Assembly (NCBI GenBank): GCA_946184715.1
Contig: CAMHGU010000091.1
Coordinates: forward strand, 1 to 8,603
From: an uncultured bacterium
Lineage (GTDB): Bacteria > Bacteroidota > Bacteroidia > Bacteroidales > Muribaculaceae
Direction: 5' to 3'
DNA length: 8,603 nt
This document shows, in pieces, positions 1 through 5,685 of this stretch. A program made the position numbers and the translations under genes. Every line of letters starts with the position of its first letter. Position 1 is the stretch's first letter. The notes under the pieces were generated by a model. The model was not told the DNA's origin. It searched no databases and saw nothing but the letters and a program-made list of their open reading frames with translations.

Positions 1-51
1 TCCCGCCGAAGCACGCAACAGTTGCCGCAAGATTTTACAGCAGCGATGGGG

Positions 52-111
52 CTATGGATATTCTAGATATTCTAGATATTCTAGATATTCTAGATATGCT
101 AGATAATCTAG
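52..111. repeat. 9-base tandem repeat (TTCTAGATA)n
   Basis: Four perfect copies of TTCTAGATA run from 61 to 96, followed by one variant (TGCTAGATA, 97-105) and a partial unit ending in TCTAG at 111. A degenerate unit (CTATGGATA) precedes them at 52-60. Each perfect unit contains the palindrome TCTAGA, so the array is also a series of short inverted repeats spaced 9 bases apart. CTAGATAATCTAG at 99-111 is a perfect 6-base inverted repeat around a single base. The array begins 13 bases past the stop codon of the last minus-strand gene. Because the unit is three codons long, changes in copy number would not shift frame in any gene that crosses it. Its role is unknown; it looks like a minisatellite that could vary between strains. 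Confidence 0.9.
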
Positions 112-124
112 GGGGTGGCGGGCG

Positions 125-961
125 TTACGGTTTTGGCTTGGGCCCGAGGGGGAGGGTGTAGTAGATTGAGAATTCGCCGCAGAAGGTGGTGTTGCGCGGG
201 CCGAAGCCGGGGATATACCAGGGGCGGGCGTTCTCGGCGTTTTTGCAGCTGAACATAAAGCGATAGCGCGCGCTCCAACCCATCGACAGGTTGCGCCATA
301 TTCCCACGCGGATTCCGAGCATCACTTCGCCCCAGATGGCGTGCGACTTGATGCCGGTGATGTCGAATGTGGAGCTTTCGTTCCAGTAGCCATCCTTGAC
401 GGTGGCGTCGGTGATGTCGTATTTGAACGACGAGAATCCGGCCATAAATCCGGCATAGAGGCGGTAGCGCTCATCGCCGCGGTAGAGGAAATTGTAGGAG
501 CCGCCTATGCGGCCGAATACCGAGATGGGCGAGCGGTAGTGGAAATTGGCGTCGTCGGTGTGGTCGTTGGCACGGCCGAGGCCTATTTCAACGCGCGGGA
601 AGAAGCGGTTGTGGATACTGAGGTCGATTGAGAAGTCGATGAGGCCGTATTTCTGGCCGAAAGCTTTGAGGGCGAGGTCCCAGATGTTGGCGCCGAAGCT
701 GATGCTGTGGAGCTTTGGGTAGGCGTATTCGGGCTTGGGGAGGGTGTCGTCGCCGAGGGCTTCGCGTTCGATGTCGAAGATAGTGTCGCTGAATACGAGC
801 GATGGCCTGATTTTCTTCTTGAGCAGCTCGTCGATTGCTTTCTTCTCCTCGGTGGTGGTGACGGTGGTGGTGCTGCCCTCTACGGGGGTCACCTTGCGCT
901 GCCCCAAGGTTGTGAGGGCCGTGAGGATAATGAGCGACGATATGACGAGGAGCTTACGCAT
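125..961 (-). CDS. DUF6048-like exported protein, probable outer-membrane beta-barrel
   Basis: The product has 278 residues and no function I can name. Residues 1-21 look like a Sec signal peptide: MRKLL, a hydrophobic stretch, then TTLGQ before RKV. A Thr-rich and charged linker (about 30-50) follows. From about 85 to the end there are alternating hydrophobic and polar segments rich in Gly, Tyr, Phe and Trp, such as VFGRIGGSYNFLY and YRLYAGFMAGFSSFKY. The protein ends in a strand-like FSIYYTLPLG. This pattern fits a small outer-membrane beta-barrel. From memory it matches the Bacteroidota family DUF6048, commonly found next to DUF6452 as here, but that name needs a profile search. The ATG overlaps the end of the upstream lipoprotein gene by 8 bases, suggesting translational coupling. 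It is the last gene of the five-gene unit. Confidence 0.8.
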   Translation of the reverse strand: MRKLLVISSLIILTALTTLGQRKVTPVEGSTTTVTTTEEKKAIDELLKKKIRPSLVFSDTIFDIEREALGDDTLPKPEYAYPKLHSISFGANIWDLALKAFGQKYGLIDFSIDLSIHNRFFPRVEIGLGRANDHTDDANFHYRSPISVFGRIGGSYNFLYRGDERYRLYAGFMAGFSSFKYDITDATVKDGYWNESSTFDITGIKSHAIWGEVMLGIRVGIWRNLSMGWSARYRFMFSCKNAENARPWYIPGFGPRNTTFCGEFSIYYTLPLGPKPKP

Positions 962-1499
962 CGGTGTCGGCCTCCGTGCCGGTGTCGGTTTCGGTTTCGG
1001 AAGTGGGGTCGAAGAAGAATAGCTTCAGATACTCTATATCGACGTTGGTGACGGTGTCGCGGTGCTCCTCGGCGCGCAAGAGGTGAGTGGTGTGGCTCAC
1101 CTTGTCGATTTTGAAGAAGTAGAGCGCGCCACACTCGTGGGAGATGAACTGCGGCAGCGGGGTGTAGCTCAGCTCGAGGGTGTCGTTGTGGGCATCGTCG
1201 TTGTAGCCGTCGTAGGAGTAGTGGAATACGTATTTGCACTCGTTGACGTTGAGGCGTAGCGGCAGATATATGAGCTTGGCCGAGGAGTTGCGCATCAGGG
1301 CGCTATCACCCGGCGCGTCGATGCCGTAGATGGTGATGCTCGGCAGGGAGATTGTCTTGTTGGGGTCGCCCTCGTACTCGTAGAAGCCGGCGCGCGGGAT
1401 GCTGTTCTTGAGGTCGAGACATTCGGGCGTGCAGGCGGCCACCATCAGGGCGATGGCGGCGATGACGAGGATGCTATGTCGCGTTACAGCTTTTGCCAC
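954..1499 (-). CDS. DUF6452-like lipoprotein, GTG start
   Basis: The frame is open much further upstream, but that part only shadows the nitroreductase gene in another frame. I chose the GTG at 1499-1497, giving 181 residues, because it directly precedes a complete lipoprotein signal: a basic start, the hydrophobic run ILVIAAIALMV, and the lipobox VAAC with Cys23. The only nearby ATG (Met19) would destroy this signal. The mature protein opens with CTPECLDL and has four more cysteines (27, 88, 123 and the lipidated Cys23 counted with them), including NECKY and HECGALYFFK. Mixed hydrophobic segments suggest a beta-rich fold. From memory this is family DUF6452, function unknown. The last 15 residues (SETETDTGTEADTDA) are a low-complexity acidic tail. 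The gene overlaps its upstream neighbour by 16 bases and its downstream neighbour by 8. The start codon is the least certain part. Confidence 0.75.
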   Translation of the reverse strand: MAKAVTRHSILVIAAIALMVAACTPECLDLKNSIPRAGFYEYEGDPNKTISLPSITIYGIDAPGDSALMRNSSAKLIYLPLRLNVNECKYVFHYSYDGYNDDAHNDTLELSYTPLPQFISHECGALYFFKIDKVSHTTHLLRAEEHRDTVTNVDIEYLKLFFFDPTSETETDTGTEADTDA

Positions 1500-2017
1500 G
1501 ATGCGATATCGGATAAAGGCTTGCGTATCTTCTCGGGTGTGCCCTCTTTGGCGGGGTGGCCGAGGGCCACTATGGCTATCGGCTCGAGGTCGGGGCCGAG
1601 GCCGAAGAGGTCGCTGAAGCGCTCGGCGTCGAAGTTGCAGATCCAGCAGGAGCCGATGCCGAGCGAAGCCGCGGCGAGGCAGATGTGCTCGGTGATGATT
1701 GCGGCATCGACGTCGGTGTGGTCTTTGCCGTCGTAGGCCTCGCGGTGCCAGGCTTCGGCGTGATTGCCGATGATGGCGATGAAAGCCGGGGCGGCTTGCA
1801 GCCAGTCGCGACCGTAGCACGAGGTGAGAGCTTGGCGGCGCTCGGCGTCGGTGACGATGAGCAGATGCCAGGGCTGGCGGTTGCAGGCCGAGGGGGCAAG
1901 GCGCGCGGCTTCGGCGATAAGGCGCAGATGCTCGTCGCTCACCGGCTCGTCGCTATAAAGGCGGCAGGAGTAGCGGGCTTGCGACAGCGCGAGAAATTGG
2001 CGGTATTCAGTGGTCAT
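1484..2017 (-). CDS. Small nitroreductase-family FMN oxidoreductase
   Basis: This 177-residue protein belongs to the nitroreductase superfamily: FMN enzymes that usually act as dimers and use NAD(P)H to reduce nitro compounds, quinones or other acceptors. Visible signs are RYSCR (15-19), matching the N-terminal RxSxR motif that holds the FMN phosphate; APSACNRQPW (41-50), the conserved flavin-contact segment; and DVDAAIITEHICLAAASLGIGSCWI (102-126), the helix and following strand typical of the family. ALGHP (151-155) is the usual late strand. The length suits the short single-domain subgroup. No signal peptide is visible, so it should be cytoplasmic. Its ATG overlaps the glycosyltransferase stop as ATGA, and its end overlaps the lipoprotein gene. 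The substrate cannot be predicted, and its place among envelope genes is unexplained. Confidence 0.92.
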   Translation of the reverse strand: MTTEYRQFLALSQARYSCRLYSDEPVSDEHLRLIAEAARLAPSACNRQPWHLLIVTDAERRQALTSCYGRDWLQAAPAFIAIIGNHAEAWHREAYDGKDHTDVDAAIITEHICLAAASLGIGSCWICNFDAERFSDLFGLGPDLEPIAIVALGHPAKEGTPEKIRKPLSDIASWQKL

Positions 2018-2964
2018 ATCTCTTGAGCTATTTCGTAATGGTTGCGTTCGGTGGAGTTGCGCGACACCAGTTCGCCGAGGAATCCGGCGAGGAAGAGCTG
2101 CACTCCGAGAATCATAGAGGTGAGCGACAGGTAGAAGTAGGGCGACTCGGTCACGAGCCGGTAGCTATGGCCGGAGTACATGTGATAGAGCTTCATTCCG
2201 CCCACAATCATCACCGATAAGAGGCCTAAGATAAACATCAGGCTGCCGAGGAAGCCGAAGAAGTGCATAGGCTTGGCACCGAACTTCGACATAAACCAGA
2301 GCGAGATGAGGTCGAGGTAGCCGTTGACGAAGCGGCTGAGGCCGAACTTAGATTTTCCGTATTTGCGAGCTTGGTGGTGCACCACCTTCTCTCCTATGCG
2401 CTTGAATCCGGCATTCTTGGCCAGGAATGGGATGTAGCGGTGCATATCGCCGTACACCTCTATGTGCTTCACCACCTCATTGCGGTAGGCTTTGAGGCCG
2501 CAGTTGAAGTCGTGGAGGTTGTGAATGCCGCTTACGGCACGCGCCGTGGCGTTGAAGAGCTTGGTGGGGATAGTCTTGGAGAGCGGGTCGTAGCGCTTAC
2601 GCTTCCAGCCCGACACCAGGTCGTAGCCCTCCTCGGTGATGAGGCGATACAGCTCCGGAATCTCGTCGGGGCTGTCCTGAAGGTCGGCGTCCATAGTGAT
2701 AACCACATCGCCCTGCGCGCGCTCGAAGCCCGTCTGCAGGGCGGGCGACTTGCCATAGTTGCGGCGGAAGCACACGCCGTGGGCCGACGGGTTGCGGCGC
2801 GTCAGCTCTTCGATTACCTCCCACGAGTTGTCGGTGGAGCCGTCGTTGATGAAAAGGATTTCGTAGGAGAAACCGTGCTCGCTCATCACGCGCGCTATCC
2901 ACTGCTCCAGCTCGGGCAGCGACTCGGCTTCGTTGTATAGTGGCACTATTACGGAGATGTCCAT
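2014..2964 (-). CDS. GT2 glycosyltransferase, polyisoprenyl-phosphate type (DPM1/GtrB-like)
   Basis: This 316-residue inner-membrane enzyme probably transfers a sugar from a nucleotide sugar to a polyprenyl phosphate carrier for envelope glycan or lipid modification. The GT-A domain starts at once (ISVIVPLYNEAESL). It shows INDGSTDNSW (39-48) for nucleotide binding, the metal-binding MDADLQDSPDEIP (91-103) with the DAD triad at 92-94, and DFNCGLKAYR (152-161). A basic RKYGKSKFG (200-208) lies just before the membrane part. Two hydrophobic helices follow, at about 233-257 and 277-301, as in GtrB-like proteins. It starts 3 bases after the DUF4199 gene and ends in an ATGA overlap with the nitroreductase gene. 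A DUF4199-GT2 pairing is, from memory, common in Bacteroidota. Sugar and acceptor cannot be determined. Confidence 0.93.
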   Translation of the reverse strand: MDISVIVPLYNEAESLPELEQWIARVMSEHGFSYEILFINDGSTDNSWEVIEELTRRNPSAHGVCFRRNYGKSPALQTGFERAQGDVVITMDADLQDSPDEIPELYRLITEEGYDLVSGWKRKRYDPLSKTIPTKLFNATARAVSGIHNLHDFNCGLKAYRNEVVKHIEVYGDMHRYIPFLAKNAGFKRIGEKVVHHQARKYGKSKFGLSRFVNGYLDLISLWFMSKFGAKPMHFFGFLGSLMFILGLLSVMIVGGMKLYHMYSGHSYRLVTESPYFYLSLTSMILGVQLFLAGFLGELVSRNSTERNHYEIAQEI

Positions 2965-2967
2965 ATC

Positions 2968-3537
2968 TTATTGTTGATTAGTAGGGTTGTCGATAGGGGG
3001 AGTGGTGGCCTTGCGCTTGTCGCGCGCGAAGATGGCGACAATCAGCGAGAGGATAGAGCCGCCGAATGTCGATGACCATATCATCTGGATAGCCACGTCG
3101 ATGGGCGTGGGAATCAGGCCGTTGTCGATGATGCCGTGGAGGGCTTTGAGTGTGGCTTCCTGCTGCGGCGACGGGCTTTGCTCCACGGCGGTAATCAGCT
3201 GCGAGAGAAGCCGGTAGAGATAGTCGGGCTGCACATAACGCAGGAAAACGAAGGTGGCGAGGGCGCATATCAGCGAGGCGAAGAAGAAGATGGCGATGCC
3301 GAGCATCCACAGCTCAGAGTGGACTGCTGGGCGGCCCAGCTGCTGCCCGAAGCGGCGCATCGAAGCGTAGAGCAGGAACGGCACGGCAAAGAAGATTGCC
3401 ATCGACAGCATCGACATCGCCGCGATGTCGATGCTCAGCATAGCAGCCAGCGTCATCACCGTGATGATGACACCGTAGCCGACGCCCTCGCGGGCAGCCA
3501 CCTTTCCTATTCCTATACTATTTTCGCCTTCAGCCAT
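2968..3537 (-). CDS. DUF4199-family membrane protein
   Basis: The product has 189 residues and is an integral membrane protein of unknown function. Four hydrophobic segments are visible at about 19-37, 40-58, 76-99 and 148-170. The loop at about 101-147 between the third and fourth is polar, and the tail (171-189) is charged and ends in NPTNQQ. This layout and its place just before a GT2 gene match the Bacteroidota family DUF4199. The ATG at 3537 is the first possible start in this frame, because an in-frame TGA lies two codons upstream. It sits only 11 bases past the proximal -7 box, so transcripts from that promoter would have almost no leader. It is the first gene of the five-gene unit. 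It may help the neighbouring glycosyltransferase, but that is inferred from position only. Confidence 0.85.
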   Translation of the reverse strand: MAEGENSIGIGKVAAREGVGYGVIITVMTLAAMLSIDIAAMSMLSMAIFFAVPFLLYASMRRFGQQLGRPAVHSELWMLGIAIFFFASLICALATFVFLRYVQPDYLYRLLSQLITAVEQSPSPQQEATLKALHGIIDNGLIPTPIDVAIQMIWSSTFGGSILSLIVAIFARDKRKATTPPIDNPTNQQ

Positions 3538-3548
3538 AATTCAAGGTG

Positions 3549-3580
3549 CAAAGTTAGTGCAAGGCGAGCGCAATGCCAAA
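3549..3580 (-). promoter_or_regulatory. Proximal Bacteroidota-type promoter for the DUF4199 operon
   Basis: Read on the minus strand, TTTG (3580-3577) is followed by exactly 20 bases and then TAACTTTG (3556-3549). This is a perfect match to the Bacteroidota consensus TTTG, 19-21 bases, TAnnTTTG. Initiation would be expected a few bases further on, near 3543-3546, only about 6-9 bases before the ATG at 3537. The transcript would therefore be leaderless or nearly so. Confidence 0.75.
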
Positions 3581-3596
3581 TTTATTTGAGCATTGC
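3570..3596. other. Inverted repeat around the proximal -33 box
   Basis: On the plus strand GCAATGC (3570-3576) pairs with GCATTGC (3590-3596), and CAAAT (3577-3581) pairs with ATTTG (3584-3588). The result is a 12-pair stem with one bulged A (3589) and TT at the tip. The left arm lies inside the direct repeat and includes the -33 box. In RNA from the distal promoter this would form a hairpin in the leader. As DNA it could be a protein-binding site. No T-run follows on the minus strand, so it is not a typical terminator. Confidence 0.6.
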
Positions 3597-3623
3597 CGAG
3601 CCGCAGCCTTACTTGGGCATAGC

Positions 3624-3655
3624 CAAAGTTAGTGCAAGGCGAGCGCAATGCCAAA
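3624..3655 (-). promoter_or_regulatory. Distal copy of the same promoter
   Basis: This has the same boxes as the proximal promoter, because the whole element is duplicated 75 bases upstream: TTTG (3655-3652), 20 bases, TAACTTTG (3631-3624). Initiation near 3619 would give a leader of about 80 bases that contains the other repeat copy and its hairpin. Whether one or both copies fire cannot be read from sequence. Confidence 0.65.
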
Positions 3656-3709
3656 TGCTCCCACACATTTTTATTGCTCCGGAAGTCTCATCGCTCTAAG
3701 GGGTTGGCG

Positions 3710-4930
3710 CTATTCGTAGCGGAGGGCTTCGATGGGGTCGAGGCGTGAGGCTTTCTTGGCGGGGTACCAGCCGAAGAAGATGCCTGTGACGGTGCACACC
3801 AGGAAGGAGAGCACGATGCTGTAGAGTTGTATCTCGACGTTGAGGTGGAAAAGCGTCTGCACGAGCAGGGCAGCACCCACCCCGAAAAGCACGCCGATGA
3901 TGCCGCCGGTGACGCTGATGATTACCGACTCGATGAGGAACTGGGCGAGGATGTCGCGGCCGCGGGCGCCGATGCTCATTCGGAGGCCAATCTCGCGGGT
4001 GCGCTCGGTTACCGACACGTACATAATGTTCATAATGCCGATACCGCCCACGAGGAGCGAGATGCCGGCCACGGCGGCGAGAAGCATCGTGAGCAGGTCG
4101 CTGGTGGTGCTCATCATGTCGCTAAGCTCTTTCTGGGAGCGGACGGTGAAGTCGTCGTCCTCGTCGTCGCGCAGCTTGTGCTGGCGGCGGAGGATTTCGG
4201 TGATTTCGTCGATGGCGAATTGGGTTTTCTCTTCAGCTACGGCCGAGGCGAAAAGGCCTTGGATGTAGTCGATGGAGAGCACGCGCTTCATTATGGTGGA
4301 GTAGGGCGCGATGACCACATCGTCCTGGTCCTGGCCCATCGAGTTGTAGCCTTTAGACTTCAGGATGCCGATTACGGTAAACGGTATCTTGTTGAATCTC
4401 ACCACCTTGCCCACGGGGTTGGAACCGTCGGGGAAGAGGTTGTCGATGACCGTTCGGCCGAGGATACACACCTTGCGGGCCGACTGGATGTCGCGGTCGG
4501 TAAACATAGAGCCTTCCTCCAGCTCGAGCTTTCGGATATCGAGATAGTCAGGAGCAACGCCCCACACCGACGACGGGTAGTTGTTGGCGCCATTGACGAG
4601 CTGCCCGGAGCTGTTGACCATAGGCGAGATGCCGGCGATGTATTCGCAGTTGTCGCGCAGGGCCTGATAGTCGGCGGGCTTGAGAGTCTGCATCGCGTCG
4701 GCCGATTGTCGCACACCACCGCGGCTCTCGCCGCCGGGCATTATCATAATCATATTGGAGCCCATCTGCGATATTTGCGCCTTGATGCTCTGCTTCGAGC
4801 CTTGGCCTATGGCGAGCATCGTGATTACGGAGCCTACACCGATGATGATGCCGAGCATTGTCAGGAAGCCGCGCAGCTTGTTGTTGCCGAGGGCTTTGAT
4901 GGCTATTTTGAGAAGGTTGAAAAGGTTCAT
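3710..4930 (-). CDS. MacB/FtsX-type ABC transporter permease
   Basis: This 406-residue permease is the membrane half of a MacB-like exporter. It has the four-helix layout of the family: one helix near 21-43, a large periplasmic domain at about 45-275 (MacB periplasmic core), then three helices near 278-303, 331-357 and 368-390. Diagnostic segments are NNKLRGFLTMLGIIIGVGSVI at the N-terminus, GIGIMNIMYVSVTERTREIG (296-315) with the coupling region to the ATPase, and YPAKKASRLDPIEALRYE at the end. In E. coli MacB the ATPase is fused to the N-terminus; here it is a separate gene directly upstream, overlapping by one base (TGATG). MacB-type permeases do not form a classical substrate channel: they transmit ATP-driven motion to the periplasmic domain. 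The substrate is unknown. A LolC/E-like role is less likely because an adaptor and channel are present. Confidence 0.94.
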   Translation of the reverse strand: MNLFNLLKIAIKALGNNKLRGFLTMLGIIIGVGSVITMLAIGQGSKQSIKAQISQMGSNMIMIMPGGESRGGVRQSADAMQTLKPADYQALRDNCEYIAGISPMVNSSGQLVNGANNYPSSVWGVAPDYLDIRKLELEEGSMFTDRDIQSARKVCILGRTVIDNLFPDGSNPVGKVVRFNKIPFTVIGILKSKGYNSMGQDQDDVVIAPYSTIMKRVLSIDYIQGLFASAVAEEKTQFAIDEITEILRRQHKLRDDEDDDFTVRSQKELSDMMSTTSDLLTMLLAAVAGISLLVGGIGIMNIMYVSVTERTREIGLRMSIGARGRDILAQFLIESVIISVTGGIIGVLFGVGAALLVQTLFHLNVEIQLYSIVLSFLVCTVTGIFFGWYPAKKASRLDPIEALRYE

Positions 4931-5673
4931 CAGTTGTCGTCGTTAGGTAAAGCGTCGAATACCTCCTTGGCGGAGCGGATGTTGGGGTTCACCTCGTCGG
5001 AGATTATGCGTCCGTCGCGGAGCACGATATTGCGGGAGCTGAACTCGGCAATCTCGGGGTTGTGGGTCACGAAGATGATTGTGCGGCCGCGAGCGAAGAG
5101 CTCTTGGAATAGGACGAGGATGCTATAGGAGGTGCGGGTGTCGAGGTTGCCGGTGGCTTCGTCGGCGAGGAGGAGCACCGGGTCGTTGACGAGTGCGCGG
5201 GCGATTGCCACGCGCTGCATCTGACCGCCCGACATCTGGTTGGACTTGTGGTAAAGACGCTCTTTGAGGCCCACGAGCACGAGAGCCTCTTCGGCGCGAC
5301 GCGCGCGCTCGCGTGCGCTCACGGCCGAGTTGTAGAGCAGCGGCAGCTCCACGTTCTCAAGAGCGGTGGTCTTGGCAAGCAGGTTGTAGTTTTGGAACAC
5401 GAAACCGATCTTGCGGTTGCGGAGCATAGCGCGGTCGTTGCGGCCCATAGTGCGCACTGCCACGCCGTCGAGGTAGTATTCGCCCGAGGTGGGGGTGTCG
5501 AGGCAGCCCAGGATATTGAGCAGAGTGGACTTGCCCGAGCCCGAGGTGCCCATAATGGTGACGAACTCCCCCTCGTGGATGGCAAACGACACGCCGCGAA
5601 GGGCGTGCACCTCCTCGCCGCCCACGATGAAGGTACGCCTGATGTTGTCGAGCCTGATTATCTCCTTAGCCAT
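4930..5673 (-). CDS. ABC transporter ATP-binding protein (MacB/LolD type)
   Basis: This 247-residue cytoplasmic ATPase drives the exporter. All catalytic motifs are intact: Walker A GTSGSGKST (42-50), Q-loop Gln94 in FVFQNYNLL, signature MSGGQMQRVAIARAL (147-161), Walker B VLLLADE (166-172) followed by ATGNLD, and the switch histidine His204 in VTHN. The LNILGCLDTPTSGEY stretch (52-66) is characteristic of the MacB/LolD/FtsE group. Family members usually have DEPTGNLD; this one has DEATGNLD. About 20 residues beyond the usual core close the protein (VNPNIRSAKEVFDALPNDDN). The gene starts 12 bases after the adaptor stop and its TGA overlaps the permease ATG, so the two subunits are probably made in matched amounts. 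Confidence 0.95.
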   Translation of the reverse strand: MAKEIIRLDNIRRTFIVGGEEVHALRGVSFAIHEGEFVTIMGTSGSGKSTLLNILGCLDTPTSGEYYLDGVAVRTMGRNDRAMLRNRKIGFVFQNYNLLAKTTALENVELPLLYNSAVSARERARRAEEALVLVGLKERLYHKSNQMSGGQMQRVAIARALVNDPVLLLADEATGNLDTRTSYSILVLFQELFARGRTIIFVTHNPEIAEFSSRNIVLRDGRIISDEVNPNIRSAKEVFDALPNDDN

Positions 5674-5685
5674 AACTGCGGGGCG

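Larger units (their letters stand above)
3549..3656. repeat. 33-base exact direct repeat carrying the promoters
   Basis: The 33 bases at 3549-3581 are repeated without mismatch at 3624-3656, 75 bases apart. They begin CAAAGTTAGTGCAAGG on the plus strand. The 42 bases between the copies (3582-3623) hold the other arm of a hairpin and GC-rich sequence. From memory, closely similar GCAAAGTTAGTGCAAG intergenic sequence recurs at many loci in Bacteroidales genomes, which would make this one member of a dispersed family. I cannot confirm that here. Confidence 0.92.

Noticed and set aside
1500..1820. N-terminal extension of the DUF6452-like gene up to an ATG at 1820
   Set aside because: The extra residues are mostly Arg, His and Pro and come from the nitroreductase gene read in another frame. 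The lipoprotein signal begins only at 1499.
2263..2940. 225-codon plus-strand open frame opposite the glycosyltransferase gene
   Set aside because: Fully antisense to a gene with a DxD motif and membrane helices; its composition is typical of a shadow frame.
3657..3709. Intrinsic terminator after the permease gene
   Set aside because: I looked for a stem followed by a T-run on the minus strand and found only a short TTCCGGA-centred match without one. The efflux operon's end is therefore not marked by a visible terminator.
3827..5128. 433-codon open frame on the plus strand opposite the permease and ATPase genes
   Set aside because: It lies antisense to two genes with intact family motifs. 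In GC-rich coding DNA the opposite strand often lacks stops. The translation is rich in His, Val, Ala, Asp and Glu with no recognisable domain.
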